Source: Nocardioides baculatus (lineage in GTDB: Bacteria > Actinomycetota > Actinomycetes > Propionibacteriales > Nocardioidaceae). Taken from it: 64,000 nucleotides of DNA. The notes under the pieces are model-generated. The model saw nothing but the letters and a program-made list of their open reading frames with translations. It had not been told where the DNA came from and did not search any database. Positions 1-9,634 of the stretch are shown in pieces. Location: the NCBI RefSeq assembly GCF_016735675.1, contig NZ_JAERSG010000002.1, forward strand, positions 740,126 to 804,125, given 5' to 3'. The translations under genes were made by a program, and so were the position numbers. The number at the start of each line of letters is the position of its first letter. Within the stretch, counting starts at the first letter, position 1.

Positions 1-287
1 AGCTCGCCGCCCTCCTCCCGGCCGCTGAGCCGCGCGTGCAGCTCGGGTGCCATCAGGACGCGCTCGCCGTCGGTGGTCGACCAGAGGTCGTCGGCCCAGG
101 CCGACGACGTACCGTCCGCGCGGAGCAGCGCCCGCACCGTCCAGCCCTCCTCGACCGCCCGGGTGATGGGGCGGACACCCTGCACGAGGAACTCGCGGCT
201 CCGGTGGCGCTTGGAGCGGTTGGTCAGCAGCGCCTCCCACTGCTGGAAGCGCGCGTTCTCGCGGGTGACCCGCAGCTCGGCACTCAC
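1..287 (-). CDS. SpoU/TrmH-family RNA methyltransferase, N-terminal part (cut by window edge)
   Basis: The reading frame runs off the left edge; 95 codons are visible. The protein begins VSAELRVTRENARFQQWEAL and continues with a basic stretch (NRSKRHRSREF) and FLVQGVRPI, the pattern of the substrate-binding N-terminal domain of SpoU-type 2'-O-ribose rRNA methyltransferases, in which the F-V-x-G-x-x motif precedes the SAM-binding knot. The knot domain itself is outside the window, so activity and target base cannot be judged. The GTG start overlaps the deformylase stop by four bases (GTGA), indicating translational coupling to def. It is a different subfamily from the SpoU gene at 42475-43257. 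Confidence 0.7.
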   Translation of the reverse strand, partial: MSAELRVTRENARFQQWEALLTNRSKRHRSREFLVQGVRPITRAVEEGWTVRALLRADGTSSAWADDLWSTTDGERVLMAPELHARLSGREEGGE

Positions 288-880
288 GAAGCGGGCCAGG
301 TGAGCGGGTAGTCCTCGGCGGCGGCGTCGTGCTTCTTGGTGAGCTTCTTGCGCGACTTGGCCGACAGCCGGTCGCCGAAGACGGTGCCGAGCGTGTGGTC
401 GGTCTCGTGCTGGAGGCAGCGGGCGAGCAGGCCGTCGCCCTCGAAGCTGACGGGCTCGCCGTCCAGGCCGGTGCCGTCCACGCGGGCCCAGTCGGGTCGA
501 GCGCACGGCTCGAAGGACCCGGGGAACGACAGGCAGCCCTCGTCGTCCGAGTCGAGCTGGCGGTCCTTGCCCTCGGGCAGCGTGAGCACCGGGTTGCACA
601 CGACGCCGACGGTGCGCACGCCCTCGTCGTCGGGGCAGTCGAACACGAACATCGCGACGTCCTCGCCGACCTGGCAGGCGGCCAGCCCGACGCCCTCGGC
701 GGCGTACATCGTCGCCACCATGTCGGCCGCCAGCGTCGCCAGCTCGTCGTCGTACGCCGTCACGGGCGCCTGGGCGCGGTGCATGACAGGCGTCCCCCAG
801 CGGGTGATCGCGCGGGGTGACCCGCCCGTCGGGAGGGGCCCGTGCGGCGCGCGGGGCTCGGTCGTGTCGTCGTCGGGCAT
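284..880 (-). CDS. def: peptide deformylase
   Basis: Removes the N-formyl group from nascent proteins in the cytoplasm. All three family motifs are visible: GVGLAACQVG (motif 1), EGCLSFPG (motif 2, whose Cys is a metal ligand) and QHETDH (motif 3, the HExxH metal site). At 198 residues it has normal length with a short charged N-terminal extension. An in-frame ATG at 922 would add 14 residues, but the ATG at 880 is preferred because a TACGAT hexamer lies seven bases upstream, as in the other apparently leaderless genes of this window. The downstream RNA methyltransferase overlaps its stop codon. Confidence 0.9.
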   Translation of the reverse strand: MPDDDTTEPRAPHGPLPTGGSPRAITRWGTPVMHRAQAPVTAYDDELATLAADMVATMYAAEGVGLAACQVGEDVAMFVFDCPDDEGVRTVGVVCNPVLTLPEGKDRQLDSDDEGCLSFPGSFEPCARPDWARVDGTGLDGEPVSFEGDGLLARCLQHETDHTLGTVFGDRLSAKSRKKLTKKHDAAAEDYPLTWPAS

Positions 881-887
881 GCGGAGA

Positions 888-893
888 ATCGTA
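888..893 (-). promoter_or_regulatory. -10 element of def (leaderless)
   Basis: On the minus strand TACGAT ends seven bases before the def ATG, so transcription would start at or next to the start codon. No Shine-Dalgarno sequence is present, which fits leaderless translation. Confidence 0.5.
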
Positions 894-943
894 GTGGTGG
901 GGGTGTGGGTGACCCGCACCACGTACGACCCTCTGGTCAGGGG

Positions 944-960
944 TGTAACTCGGAGTTACA
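944..960. promoter_or_regulatory. 17-bp perfect palindromic operator of the acyl-CoA dehydrogenase operon
   Basis: TGTAACTC-G-GAGTTACA is a perfect inverted repeat with 8-base arms around a single central base. It overlaps the -10 candidate TACATT at 957-962, and the ATG at 969 follows six bases after that hexamer. A bound repressor would therefore cover the core promoter. Size and symmetry suit a TetR-family regulator of fatty acid catabolism, but no regulator gene lies next to it, so the regulator is unknown. Confidence 0.6.
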
Positions 961-968
961 TTGAGGGC

Positions 969-2330
969 ATGTCCCTTCTCAACAGCCTCCGCCCGGGAGG
1001 TCGCCACGGGTTGTCGTCCCGCGAGGTGCGCGACCCCATCGGGCTCGCCGTCGCGGCCGTGAACCGGCTCGCCCAGAGCGACCTGATCGACCGCGTCGGC
1101 CTGCGCAGGCAGAGCGAGCAGGTCGTCTACTCGACGACCCGCAACGGCTTCCGGGTCGCCACCGCAGCAGGCCGCACGTTCGCCCGTGCGGGCCGACGTA
1201 CGGCGGGGGAGCGCCCCGCCCGCGCCGAGTCGCGCGGTGTCTTCGACCTCAACCCGACCGAGGACGAGGCGATGCTGGTGGCCGTGGTCGAGGAGCTCGC
1301 CGCCGAGCTGCTGCGGCCGGCCGCCGCCGCTGCCGACGACGCGTGCGCCGCCCCTGACGACGTCCTCGCCGCGGTCCAGGAGGTGGGCCTGCCCGGGCTC
1401 GGGGTGCCCGAGTCGCTCGGCGGCATCATGGAGGAGCGCTCGGCGATGGCCGGTGCGCTCGTCGCCGAGGCGCTCGCCAAGGGCGACATGGGGCTGGCCG
1501 TCGCGGCGCTCGCGCCCGGCGCCGTCGCCACCGCGCTCGGGCTCTGGGGCACCGAGGAGCAGCAGCAGACCTACCTGCCGGCCTTCACCGGCTCCGAGGT
1601 CCCCGCCGCGGCCCTGACGATCGCCGAGCCGACGGTGCTCTTCGACCCCTTCGAGCTCTCCACCACCGCGCTGCGCGACGGCGACGGCTTCGTGCTCGAC
1701 GGCGTGAAGTCCGCGGTCGTCCGCGGGGCCGACGCCGAGCTGTTCGTGGTCGCCGCCATGCTCGACGGCACCCCGGCGCTCTTCCTCGTGGAGTCGGGCG
1801 CCGAGGGTCTCGAGGTCGAGGGCGACCCGTCGATGGGACTCCGGGCCGCCGCGCTCTCGCGCCTGCACCTCACCGGCGTACGGGTCGGGGCGGACGCGCT
1901 GCTCGGCGACACCGACGGCGAGGCCTACCGCGAGTGCGTACGCCTCTCGCGGCTCGCGTGGTGCGCGCTGGCCGTCGGCACCGGCCAGGCGGTGCTCGAC
2001 TACGTGAAGGACTACGTCAACGAGCGACAGGCGTTCGGCGAGCCGATCAGCCACCGCCAGTCGGTGGCGTTCATGGTCGCGGACATCGCGATCGAGCTGC
2101 AGGCGATGCGGTTGCTGACGTGGAAGGCCGCCTCGCGCGCCACCCGCGGCCAGGACTTCGCCCGCGAGGTCGGCCTCGCCCGCCAGCTGTGTGCGGAGAA
2201 GGGCATGCGGATCGGGCTGGACGGCGTGCAGCTGCTCGGTGGCCACGGCTTCGTCAAGGAGCACCCGGTCGAGCGGTGGTACCGCGACCTGCGGGCCGTC
2301 GGAATCATGGAAGGCGTGGTGATGGTCTGA
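969..2330 (+). CDS. acyl-CoA dehydrogenase family protein, FadE24-like
   Basis: A flavin-dependent dehydrogenase of the acyl-CoA dehydrogenase superfamily, expected to introduce the alpha-beta double bond of an acyl-CoA in the cytoplasm. The first ~90 residues are an Arg-rich extension; the helical N-terminal domain follows (NPTEDEAMLVAVVEELAAEL), then the beta domain, then the C-terminal FAD-binding helices with NERQAFGEPISHRQSVAFM and QLLGGHGFVKEHPVERWYRD. The last residues GIMEGVVMV replace the usual I-Y-E-G-T region, so the C-terminus is short although the Glu is kept. Length is 453 residues. Its stop overlaps the start of the next acyl-CoA dehydrogenase (ATGA). This pairing resembles fadE24-fadE23 of mycobacteria and suggests a heteromeric enzyme; the substrate is not predictable. 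Confidence 0.82.
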   Translation: MSLLNSLRPGGRHGLSSREVRDPIGLAVAAVNRLAQSDLIDRVGLRRQSEQVVYSTTRNGFRVATAAGRTFARAGRRTAGERPARAESRGVFDLNPTEDEAMLVAVVEELAAELLRPAAAAADDACAAPDDVLAAVQEVGLPGLGVPESLGGIMEERSAMAGALVAEALAKGDMGLAVAALAPGAVATALGLWGTEEQQQTYLPAFTGSEVPAAALTIAEPTVLFDPFELSTTALRDGDGFVLDGVKSAVVRGADAELFVVAAMLDGTPALFLVESGAEGLEVEGDPSMGLRAAALSRLHLTGVRVGADALLGDTDGEAYRECVRLSRLAWCALAVGTGQAVLDYVKDYVNERQAFGEPISHRQSVAFMVADIAIELQAMRLLTWKAASRATRGQDFAREVGLARQLCAEKGMRIGLDGVQLLGGHGFVKEHPVERWYRDLRAVGIMEGVVMV

Positions 2331-3547
2331 TGATCAACCTCGAGACCCCCAAGAAGCAGGCGGCGCTGATCGACCAGGCCCACCAGCTGGCGATGAACAT
2401 GCTGCGTCCGATCTCGCGCAAGTACGACCGCGCCGAGCACGAGTACCCCAAGGAGCTCGACATGCTCGCCGCGCTGATCGACGGCGTGAGCGAGACCGGC
2501 GCGACCGGCGGCGCCGGCGCGGGCGGCGTACGCCGCGATGACAAGCCCGACAGCGATCCCGACAAGGTGCGCAACGGCGCCAACCTCGCTTCCGTCCTGT
2601 CGGTCGCCGAGATGTGCTGGGGCGACACCGCCCTGCTGCTCTCGATGCCGCGCCAGGGGCTGGGCAACTCGGCCATTGCGTCGGTCGCCAACGAGGAGCA
2701 GCTCGAGCGCTACCAGGGCACCTGGGCCGCGATGGCCATCACCGAGCCCGGCATCGGCTCGGACTCGGCCAACCTCACGACCACGGCCGTCAGGGACGGC
2801 GACGAGTACGTCATCAACGGCGAGAAGATCTACGTCACCTCGGGCGACCGTGCCGACAGCGTCGTCGTCTGGGCGACGCTCGACAAGGAGCTCGGCCGCG
2901 CCGCGATCAAGTCGTTCCTCGTCCGCAAGGACAACCCCGGCCTCAAGGTCGAGCGGCTCGAGCACAAGCTGGGCATCCGCGCCTCCGACACGGCGGCGAT
3001 CACCTTCACCGACTGCCGGGTGCCGGCCGAGGACCTGCTCGGCTCGCCGGAGATCGACACCAAGTCCGGTTTCGCCGGCGCGATGGCGACCTTCGACAAC
3101 ACCCGCCCGCTGGTGGCGGCGATGGCGATCGGCTGCGCCCGGGCGTCGCTCGACCTGACCCGTGACCTGCTCGAGCAGGCCGGCGTCACCGTCGACTACG
3201 ACCGCCCGGCCGAGCGGCAGAGCGCGGCGGCGGCGAAGTTCCTGCAGCTCGAGGCCGACTGGGAGGGCGCCAAGCTGCTGATGATGCAGGCGGCGTGGAT
3301 GGCCGACAACCGCAAGCCCAACTCGCTCGAGGCGTCGATGGCCAAGGCGAAGGCCGGCCGCGTCGGGTCCGACGTGACGCTGTCGTGCGTCCAGCTCTGC
3401 GGCACCCTCGGCTACAGCGAGGGCGAGCTGCTGGAGAAGTGGTCGCGCGACTCCAAGATCCTCGACATCTTCGAGGGCACCCAGCAGATCCAGCAGCTCA
3501 TCGTGGCCCGCCGGATCCTGGGGCTGACGAGCAGTGAGCTGAAGTAG
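2330..3547 (+). CDS. acyl-CoA dehydrogenase, FadE23-like
   Basis: Second subunit or enzyme of the acyl-CoA dehydrogenase pair, 405 residues. Visible features are the flavin/substrate loop AMAITEPGIGSDSANL, the VTSGDRAD strand, the DNTRPLVAAMAIGCARA helix and the family signature KILDIFEGTQQIQQL containing the catalytic-base Glu. Its ATG shares bases with the upstream TGA, so the two are translationally coupled and probably made in equal amounts. Acidic residues replace part of the early region (KPDSDPDKVRNG), which is unusual for short-chain enzymes. A strong hairpin terminator follows at 3573-3605. Exact acyl specificity is unknown. Confidence 0.85.
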   Translation: MINLETPKKQAALIDQAHQLAMNMLRPISRKYDRAEHEYPKELDMLAALIDGVSETGATGGAGAGGVRRDDKPDSDPDKVRNGANLASVLSVAEMCWGDTALLLSMPRQGLGNSAIASVANEEQLERYQGTWAAMAITEPGIGSDSANLTTTAVRDGDEYVINGEKIYVTSGDRADSVVVWATLDKELGRAAIKSFLVRKDNPGLKVERLEHKLGIRASDTAAITFTDCRVPAEDLLGSPEIDTKSGFAGAMATFDNTRPLVAAMAIGCARASLDLTRDLLEQAGVTVDYDRPAERQSAAAAKFLQLEADWEGAKLLMMQAAWMADNRKPNSLEASMAKAKAGRVGSDVTLSCVQLCGTLGYSEGELLEKWSRDSKILDIFEGTQQIQQLIVARRILGLTSSELK

Positions 3548-3572
3548 CAAGACCCGGAGTCCCCGAACGCAC

Positions 3573-3605
3573 GAAGCCCCTCCCGGATCATCCGGGAGGG
3601 GCTTC
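3573..3605 (+). terminator. strong hairpin terminator after the acyl-CoA dehydrogenases
   Basis: Sixteen-base arms starting GAAGCCCCTCCCGGAT are perfectly self-complementary around one central base. The site lies between converging transcription units, so it probably ends both the plus-strand operon and the minus-strand YiaA/B gene. Confidence 0.8.
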
Positions 3606-3615
3606 TGCGTGCGGG

Positions 3616-3906
3616 TCAGGCCGCCTTGAAGGGGTCGTGCTCGGCGAGGATCTTGTCGACGCGGGCCTGGTCGATGCGGTGGAAGACCCGCTGGTCCTCC
3701 TGCTGGTCGCGGATCACCTTGGCGAGCGTGAAGGCCGACGTCGTCAGGTAGAGGGTGCCGAGGGCGAGGAATCCCTTGATCCACGGGTCGGCCTCCATGA
3801 AGTAGACGGCGACGAGCATCGCGAAGAGCGAGGCGCCGAAGGAGATCGCGGCCTGGGCGGCGAAGGCGGTGGTGTTCTTGGCGGTGGAATCGGTCTTGGA
3901 GGTCAT
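3616..3906 (-). CDS. YiaA/YiaB-family two-helix inner membrane protein
   Basis: A 96-residue membrane protein starting MTSKTDSTAKNTTAFAAQAA. Two hydrophobic helices can be seen, about residues 16-36 (ISFGASLFAMLVAVYFM) and 41-60 (WIKGFLALGTLYLTTSAFTL), followed by a charged tail with KVIRDQQED. The spacing and the TLAK-(V/I)-RD motif match the YiaA/B two-helix family, whose role is unknown in most bacteria. The ATG at 3906 is chosen because the helices begin soon after it; upstream in-frame starts would add unrelated basic sequence. The gene stands alone, converging on the acyl-CoA dehydrogenase operon. Confidence 0.75.
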   Translation of the reverse strand: MTSKTDSTAKNTTAFAAQAAISFGASLFAMLVAVYFMEADPWIKGFLALGTLYLTTSAFTLAKVIRDQQEDQRVFHRIDQARVDKILAEHDPFKAA

Positions 3907-3991
3907 GAGTGAAGCGTGCTCGCGTGGCCGACGTCCCGGACGTGCTGAACTACCCGATCCCGGCTGAGTACGTCCGCTCAACCCGCACCGG

Positions 3992-3997
3992 TACGTT
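3992..3997 (+). promoter_or_regulatory. -10 element of the decarboxylase gene (leaderless)
   Basis: TACGTT ends six bases before the ATG at 4004 with no ribosome binding site between, consistent with a leaderless transcript. Confidence 0.45.
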
Positions 3998-4003
3998 CGG
4001 GCC

Positions 4004-5446
4004 ATGCCGGAGCAGCTGCCAGAGCACATGTCGCCCGAGGAGTTCCGTCGCCACGGGCATGCCGCCATCGACTGGATCGCCGACTACTGGGCCTCCCTGG
4101 ACGACCTGCCGGTGCGCGCCCAGGTCGCCCCCGGAGACGTACGGCGTCAGCTCCCGGAGTCGGCACCCGAGACCGGCGAGCCGTTCGACGCCGTGCTCGC
4201 GGACCTCGACCGCATCGTGGTGCCGGGCCTCACGCACTGGCAGCACCCGCGCTTCTTCGCCTACTTCCCGGCCAACTCCTCGCCGGCCGCGATCCTCGGC
4301 GACCTCCTGTCCAGCGGCATCGGCGCGCAGGGGATGATCTGGGCGACGAGCCCGGCGGTGACCGAGGTCGAGCAGGTGGTGCTCGACTGGTTCGCCGAGG
4401 CGCTCGGGCTGCCCGAGGCGTTCCGCAGCGACGGCCCCGGCGGGGGCGTCATCCAGGACACCGCGTCGACCGCGACGTTCACGGCGCTGCTGTCCGCGCT
4501 GCACCGGGCCAGCGGGGGAGAGGCCCGGGTGTCCGGCGTGGGTGACGTCGGGTGGCGGGTCTACGGATCGACGCAGGCGCACTCGTCGCTGGTGAAGGCC
4601 GCGATGATGGCCGGTCTGGGGGAGGAGGCCGTGCACGCGGTCGACATCGACCCGGACACCCAGGCGATGGACGTCGACGCCCTGCGCGACGCGATCGTCG
4701 AGGACGTCGAGGCCGGCCTGCGCCCGGTGATGGTCCACGTCGCGGCCGGCAGCACGTCGACCGGCGCGATGGACGACATCGCGGCGGTCGCCGAGGTCGT
4801 CCGGGAGTGGGGTGTCTGGGTGCACGTCGACGCCGCCTGGGCCGGCGTCGCGGCTGTGTGCCCCGAGCTGCGCGACCACCTCGCGGGTGTCGAGGTCGCG
4901 GACTCTTTCGTCACCAACCCGCACAAGTGGCTGCTGACGACCTTCGACTGCAGCACCTTCTGGGTCCGCGACCGCGCCGCCCTGACCGGCGCGCTCTCGA
5001 TCCTCCCGGAGTACCTCCGCAACGCGGCCACCGAGTCCGGCGAGGTCGTCGACTACCGCGACTGGCACCCCCAGCTCGGCCGTCGCTTCCGGGCCGTCAA
5101 GCTCTGGGCCGTGCTGCGGACCTACGGCCTCGAGGGCGTGCGCGCGCACGTCCGCAGCGGCGTCGCGCTGGCGGAGCACGTCGCCGACCTCGTCGCGGCC
5201 GACGACCGCTTCGAGATGGTGACCGAGCCGGCGCTGTCCCTGGTCGTGTTCCGGCTCACGGCGGGCGACGAGCAGACGCTCGCGGCGATGGAGGCCGTCA
5301 ACGCGTCGGGCGAGGCCTACCTCAGCCACACCACCGTCAACGGCCGCGCCGCCATCCGGCTCGCGGTCGGCAGCTGGCGTACGACCCAGGCCGACGTCGA
5401 CCGCACCTGGCGCGCGCTGCAGGAGGCGGCGGCCGCACAGGGCTGA
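4004..5446 (+). CDS. PLP-dependent aromatic-L-amino-acid decarboxylase family protein
   Basis: A group II pyridoxal-phosphate decarboxylase of 480 residues that would release CO2 from an aromatic or related amino acid to give the amine. The N-terminal arm MSPEEFRRHGHAAIDWIADY and the substrate-pocket sequence HPRFFAYFPANSS are typical of the DOPA/tryptophan/tyrosine decarboxylase group. HVDAAWAG (about residues 274-281) carries the Asp that pairs with the PLP ring nitrogen, and NPHKW carries the Schiff-base lysine, K308. Substrate cannot be chosen between phenylalanine, tyrosine, tryptophan and DOPA from sequence alone. It stands 30 bases before guaB1, which has its own promoter signal. Confidence 0.88.
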   Translation: MPEQLPEHMSPEEFRRHGHAAIDWIADYWASLDDLPVRAQVAPGDVRRQLPESAPETGEPFDAVLADLDRIVVPGLTHWQHPRFFAYFPANSSPAAILGDLLSSGIGAQGMIWATSPAVTEVEQVVLDWFAEALGLPEAFRSDGPGGGVIQDTASTATFTALLSALHRASGGEARVSGVGDVGWRVYGSTQAHSSLVKAAMMAGLGEEAVHAVDIDPDTQAMDVDALRDAIVEDVEAGLRPVMVHVAAGSTSTGAMDDIAAVAEVVREWGVWVHVDAAWAGVAAVCPELRDHLAGVEVADSFVTNPHKWLLTTFDCSTFWVRDRAALTGALSILPEYLRNAATESGEVVDYRDWHPQLGRRFRAVKLWAVLRTYGLEGVRAHVRSGVALAEHVADLVAADDRFEMVTEPALSLVVFRLTAGDEQTLAAMEAVNASGEAYLSHTTVNGRAAIRLAVGSWRTTQADVDRTWRALQEAAAAQG

Positions 5447-7581
<2,135 letters not shown>

Positions 7582-7588
7582 CGTCGAG

Positions 7589-7632
7589 ACGTCATACGGA
7601 CGGGGCGAGCGGATGCCCGCTCCGGATGACGT
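7589..7632. repeat. 44-bp palindromic repeat, copy 1
   Basis: An imperfect hairpin element starting ACGTCATACGG and ending GGATGACGT, with inner arms GGGC/GCCC. A second copy lies at 28658-28701 in the opposite orientation and differs at only about six of 44 positions. This copy sits between the converging sulfotransferase and Rieske genes, where it could act as a two-way terminator. Confidence 0.7.
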
Positions 7633-7646
7633 CCTGCCGGGGCCAG

Positions 7647-8018
7647 CTAGGACCGCCCCCGCTCCACGACGACCTCGGCTCCGCGGCGCACCGCACGAGC
7701 CACCCGCAGCCTCAGCACCCAGCTGTAGGCGAGCACGAGCTGGGAGTAGCCGGGAGTCGGACCGTGGTAGCCGAGGAAGCCGCGGGGCCCCTCGACCATT
7801 GTCCCGGTGGTGACGTCGTACCTCGCTTGGTGCCACGGGCACACGAGGCAGCCGTCGGCGTCGATCGTGCCCTCCGAGAGGTCGCCGAGCTGGTGCCGTC
7901 AGCGCCGGCAAACGGCGAACAGCTCGCCGTCGTCGCGGTTGCCGACCGCCCACGCGTCCGCGCGTCGTACGGATCCGGACGGCAGCTGGTCTGCCGGCAC
8001 GCTCGGGTCGTCACTCAC
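7647..8018 (-). pseudogene. Rieske [2Fe-2S] protein gene with an in-frame TGA at the box I cysteine codon (pseudogene or recoded selenoprotein)
   Basis: Read on the minus strand from the GTG at 8018, one frame encodes 123 positions of a small Rieske ferredoxin-like protein interrupted only by TGA at 7901-7899 (codon 40). The flanking residues are FAVCRR-TGA-RHQLGDL, and 17 residues after the His comes CPWH. The arrangement [TGA]-R-H-X17-C-P-W-H reproduces the Rieske pattern C-X-H-X(15-17)-C-X2-H, so TGA stands exactly where the first iron-ligating Cys should be. The rest, including GPRGFLGYHGPTPGYSQL, is intact with no frameshift. The GTG start overlaps the upstream epimerase stop by four bases. 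It is either a fresh nonsense mutation (one base from TGC or TGT), a selenocysteine or readthrough codon, or a sequence error. Confidence 0.75.
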
Positions 8019-9079
8019 GGCGCACGCCGGATGCTGACGGGGCCCTTGCGCGCCGCGCGGACGAGCGAGCTGGCCACCGTGCGCGGACGGAGCACCGGCG
8101 AGCCTCCCGAGGCGCCGTCGCGCATGCCCGCGATGGTCTCGTCGAGCACCTCGACCGCGTCGTGGGTGGGCGCCCAGCCGAGCTCGGACGCTGCACGTGA
8201 GGTGTCGAGCAGGGGGACGGCGAAGGCCAGGTCGATCCATCCCGGGTCGAGGGGCTGCACCCGGGCGTGCCAGCTCGCCGACACCGTCGCGCGCAGGACT
8301 GCGGACGGCACGTGGAGGAGCCGGGCACCGAGGGCGACGGCGATCAGGTCCGCGGTGACCGCCGGGGTGGCGGAGAGGTTGAAGGCGCCCGGCGCCCTCG
8401 CGTCGAGCACCCGGGCGACGGCGTCGGCGACGTCGTCGGCGTGCACCATCGGGATCGCGAGCGCTCGGTCGAGCGGCAGCACGGGCACGTGCGCCAGGAT
8501 GCGCGAGGGCACGACGGCCGGCAGTCCGTACCGCAGCAGCGCACTCCCGGCGGTGCGCTGGCCGACGATGCCCGGACGCAGGCGGCTCACCGTCATCGCA
8601 GGCTCGTGCCGCTCGAGCATGTCGAGCCGGCGCTCGGCGGCCGCCTTGTGCCGGCTGTACATCGAAGTGGGGACGCCGTCCGTCGGCCAGGACTCGTCGA
8701 CGGGCTCGTCGCCGCGCCTGGGGGAGTACGCGCCCACCGAGGACATGTGCACCAGGTGCGGGACCCCGGCGGCCGTCGCGGCGTCGATCACGCGGCCCGT
8801 GCCGCCGACACCGAGCTCGCGCAGGTAGTCCTCGCGGTGCGACGGCTGGAAGCCCCAGGCGAGGTGCACGACGGCGTCCGCCCCCGCGAAGACGCTGCTG
8901 AGGGCGGTCACGTCGTCGCGGGCGAGGTCGACGGACGCCCACCGCACGCCGGCGAACGGCCCGACGGCCTCCGGGGGGCGGCGGGCGACACCGACCAGGT
9001 CGTGCCGGCCGTCGGCGTGGAGCCGCCGCAGGACGGCGGAGCCGACGTTGCCGCTCGCTCCCGTGATCACGATTCTCAT
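8015..9079 (-). CDS. NAD-dependent epimerase/dehydratase family protein
   Basis: 354-residue extended short-chain dehydrogenase. The N-terminus MRIVITGASGNVGSAV carries the NAD(P)-binding G-x-x-G-x-x-G at residues 7-13; D-A-V-V-H-L-A-W follows the fourth strand and MYSRHKAA gives the catalytic Y-x3-K. The C-terminal half is a substrate-binding domain with a C-terminal Arg-rich tail (PVSIRRAP). Sequence does not fix the substrate; sugar-nucleotide epimerases and steroid/isomerase-type relatives share this layout. The downstream Rieske gene overlaps its stop (GTGA), so an epimerase-plus-electron-transfer pair is likely one transcript. Confidence 0.8.
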   Translation of the reverse strand: MRIVITGASGNVGSAVLRRLHADGRHDLVGVARRPPEAVGPFAGVRWASVDLARDDVTALSSVFAGADAVVHLAWGFQPSHREDYLRELGVGGTGRVIDAATAAGVPHLVHMSSVGAYSPRRGDEPVDESWPTDGVPTSMYSRHKAAAERRLDMLERHEPAMTVSRLRPGIVGQRTAGSALLRYGLPAVVPSRILAHVPVLPLDRALAIPMVHADDVADAVARVLDARAPGAFNLSATPAVTADLIAVALGARLLHVPSAVLRATVSASWHARVQPLDPGWIDLAFAVPLLDTSRAASELGWAPTHDAVEVLDETIAGMRDGASGGSPVLRPRTVASSLVRAARKGPVSIRRAP

Positions 9080-9167
9080 GCCGCCCCGTACCCCGACGAC
9101 GACGTCCCAGACGGCCGACGGTGTGCGACGGCGCAGGCTCCTGGTCCTCGTCGCCGACCGTCTGGTC

Positions 9168-9614
9168 TCAGGTCGACGACGGGAGGTCGGCGGCCCGGAC
9201 GACGAACGTCCCCGCTGCCATGTCGCCGAGTCGCTGCCTGTGGCGCGACGAGAGCACGGCGATCCCGGCCGGGACCCCGCCCAGCAGGAACGGGTTCACC
9301 TCGACGAGACGGGTCAGGGTCCGGATCGCGGCGCGACGGAGGCCGGGCAGGTCGCCCTCCGCGGTCACCACCCGCGTGCCCGTCACCACCTTGCCCAGCG
9401 ACCGACCGGTGAGCCCCTCGCTCACCGGGAAGTAGAGGACGAGGAGCAGCAACCACACCGGCAAGGTTCGCTGGTAGAGGTCGTTGCCCAGCACCGCATC
9501 GGGGACCAGGAGGAAGAGAACAAGGACGACGAAGTCGATCCACGCACCGATCCACCGGCGGGGCAGGATGCCCGGTGTCAACGCCAGCTCCCGAGCCGGC
9601 TCACGTTCTGTCAC
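9168..9614 (-). CDS. RDD-family membrane protein
   Basis: 148-residue protein with three hydrophobic segments (about residues 21-40 WIGAWIDFVVLVLFLLVPDA, 50-66 LPVWLLLLVLYFP and 105-122 VNPFLLGGVPAGIAVLSS). The Asp in the first helix, the G-L-T-G-R-S-L-G-K motif after the second and R-L-G-D-M-A-A-G-T near the end are hallmarks of the RDD family, whose function is generally unknown. The GTG start is preferred because TACGAT lies seven bases upstream on the minus strand. It is separate from its neighbours. Confidence 0.78.
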   Translation of the reverse strand: MTEREPARELALTPGILPRRWIGAWIDFVVLVLFLLVPDAVLGNDLYQRTLPVWLLLLVLYFPVSEGLTGRSLGKVVTGTRVVTAEGDLPGLRRAAIRTLTRLVEVNPFLLGGVPAGIAVLSSRHRQRLGDMAAGTFVVRAADLPSST

Positions 9615-9621
9615 GGGCGCG

Positions 9622-9627
9622 ATCGTA
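9622..9627 (-). promoter_or_regulatory. -10 element of the RDD gene (leaderless)
   Basis: TACGAT on the minus strand, seven bases before the GTG start, without a ribosome binding site. Confidence 0.45.
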
Positions 9628-9634
9628 GGGGCTC

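Noticed and set aside
7647..8018. A frameshift as the explanation of the broken Rieske gene
   Set aside because: Both halves are in the same frame with correct motif spacing; only the TGA interrupts them.
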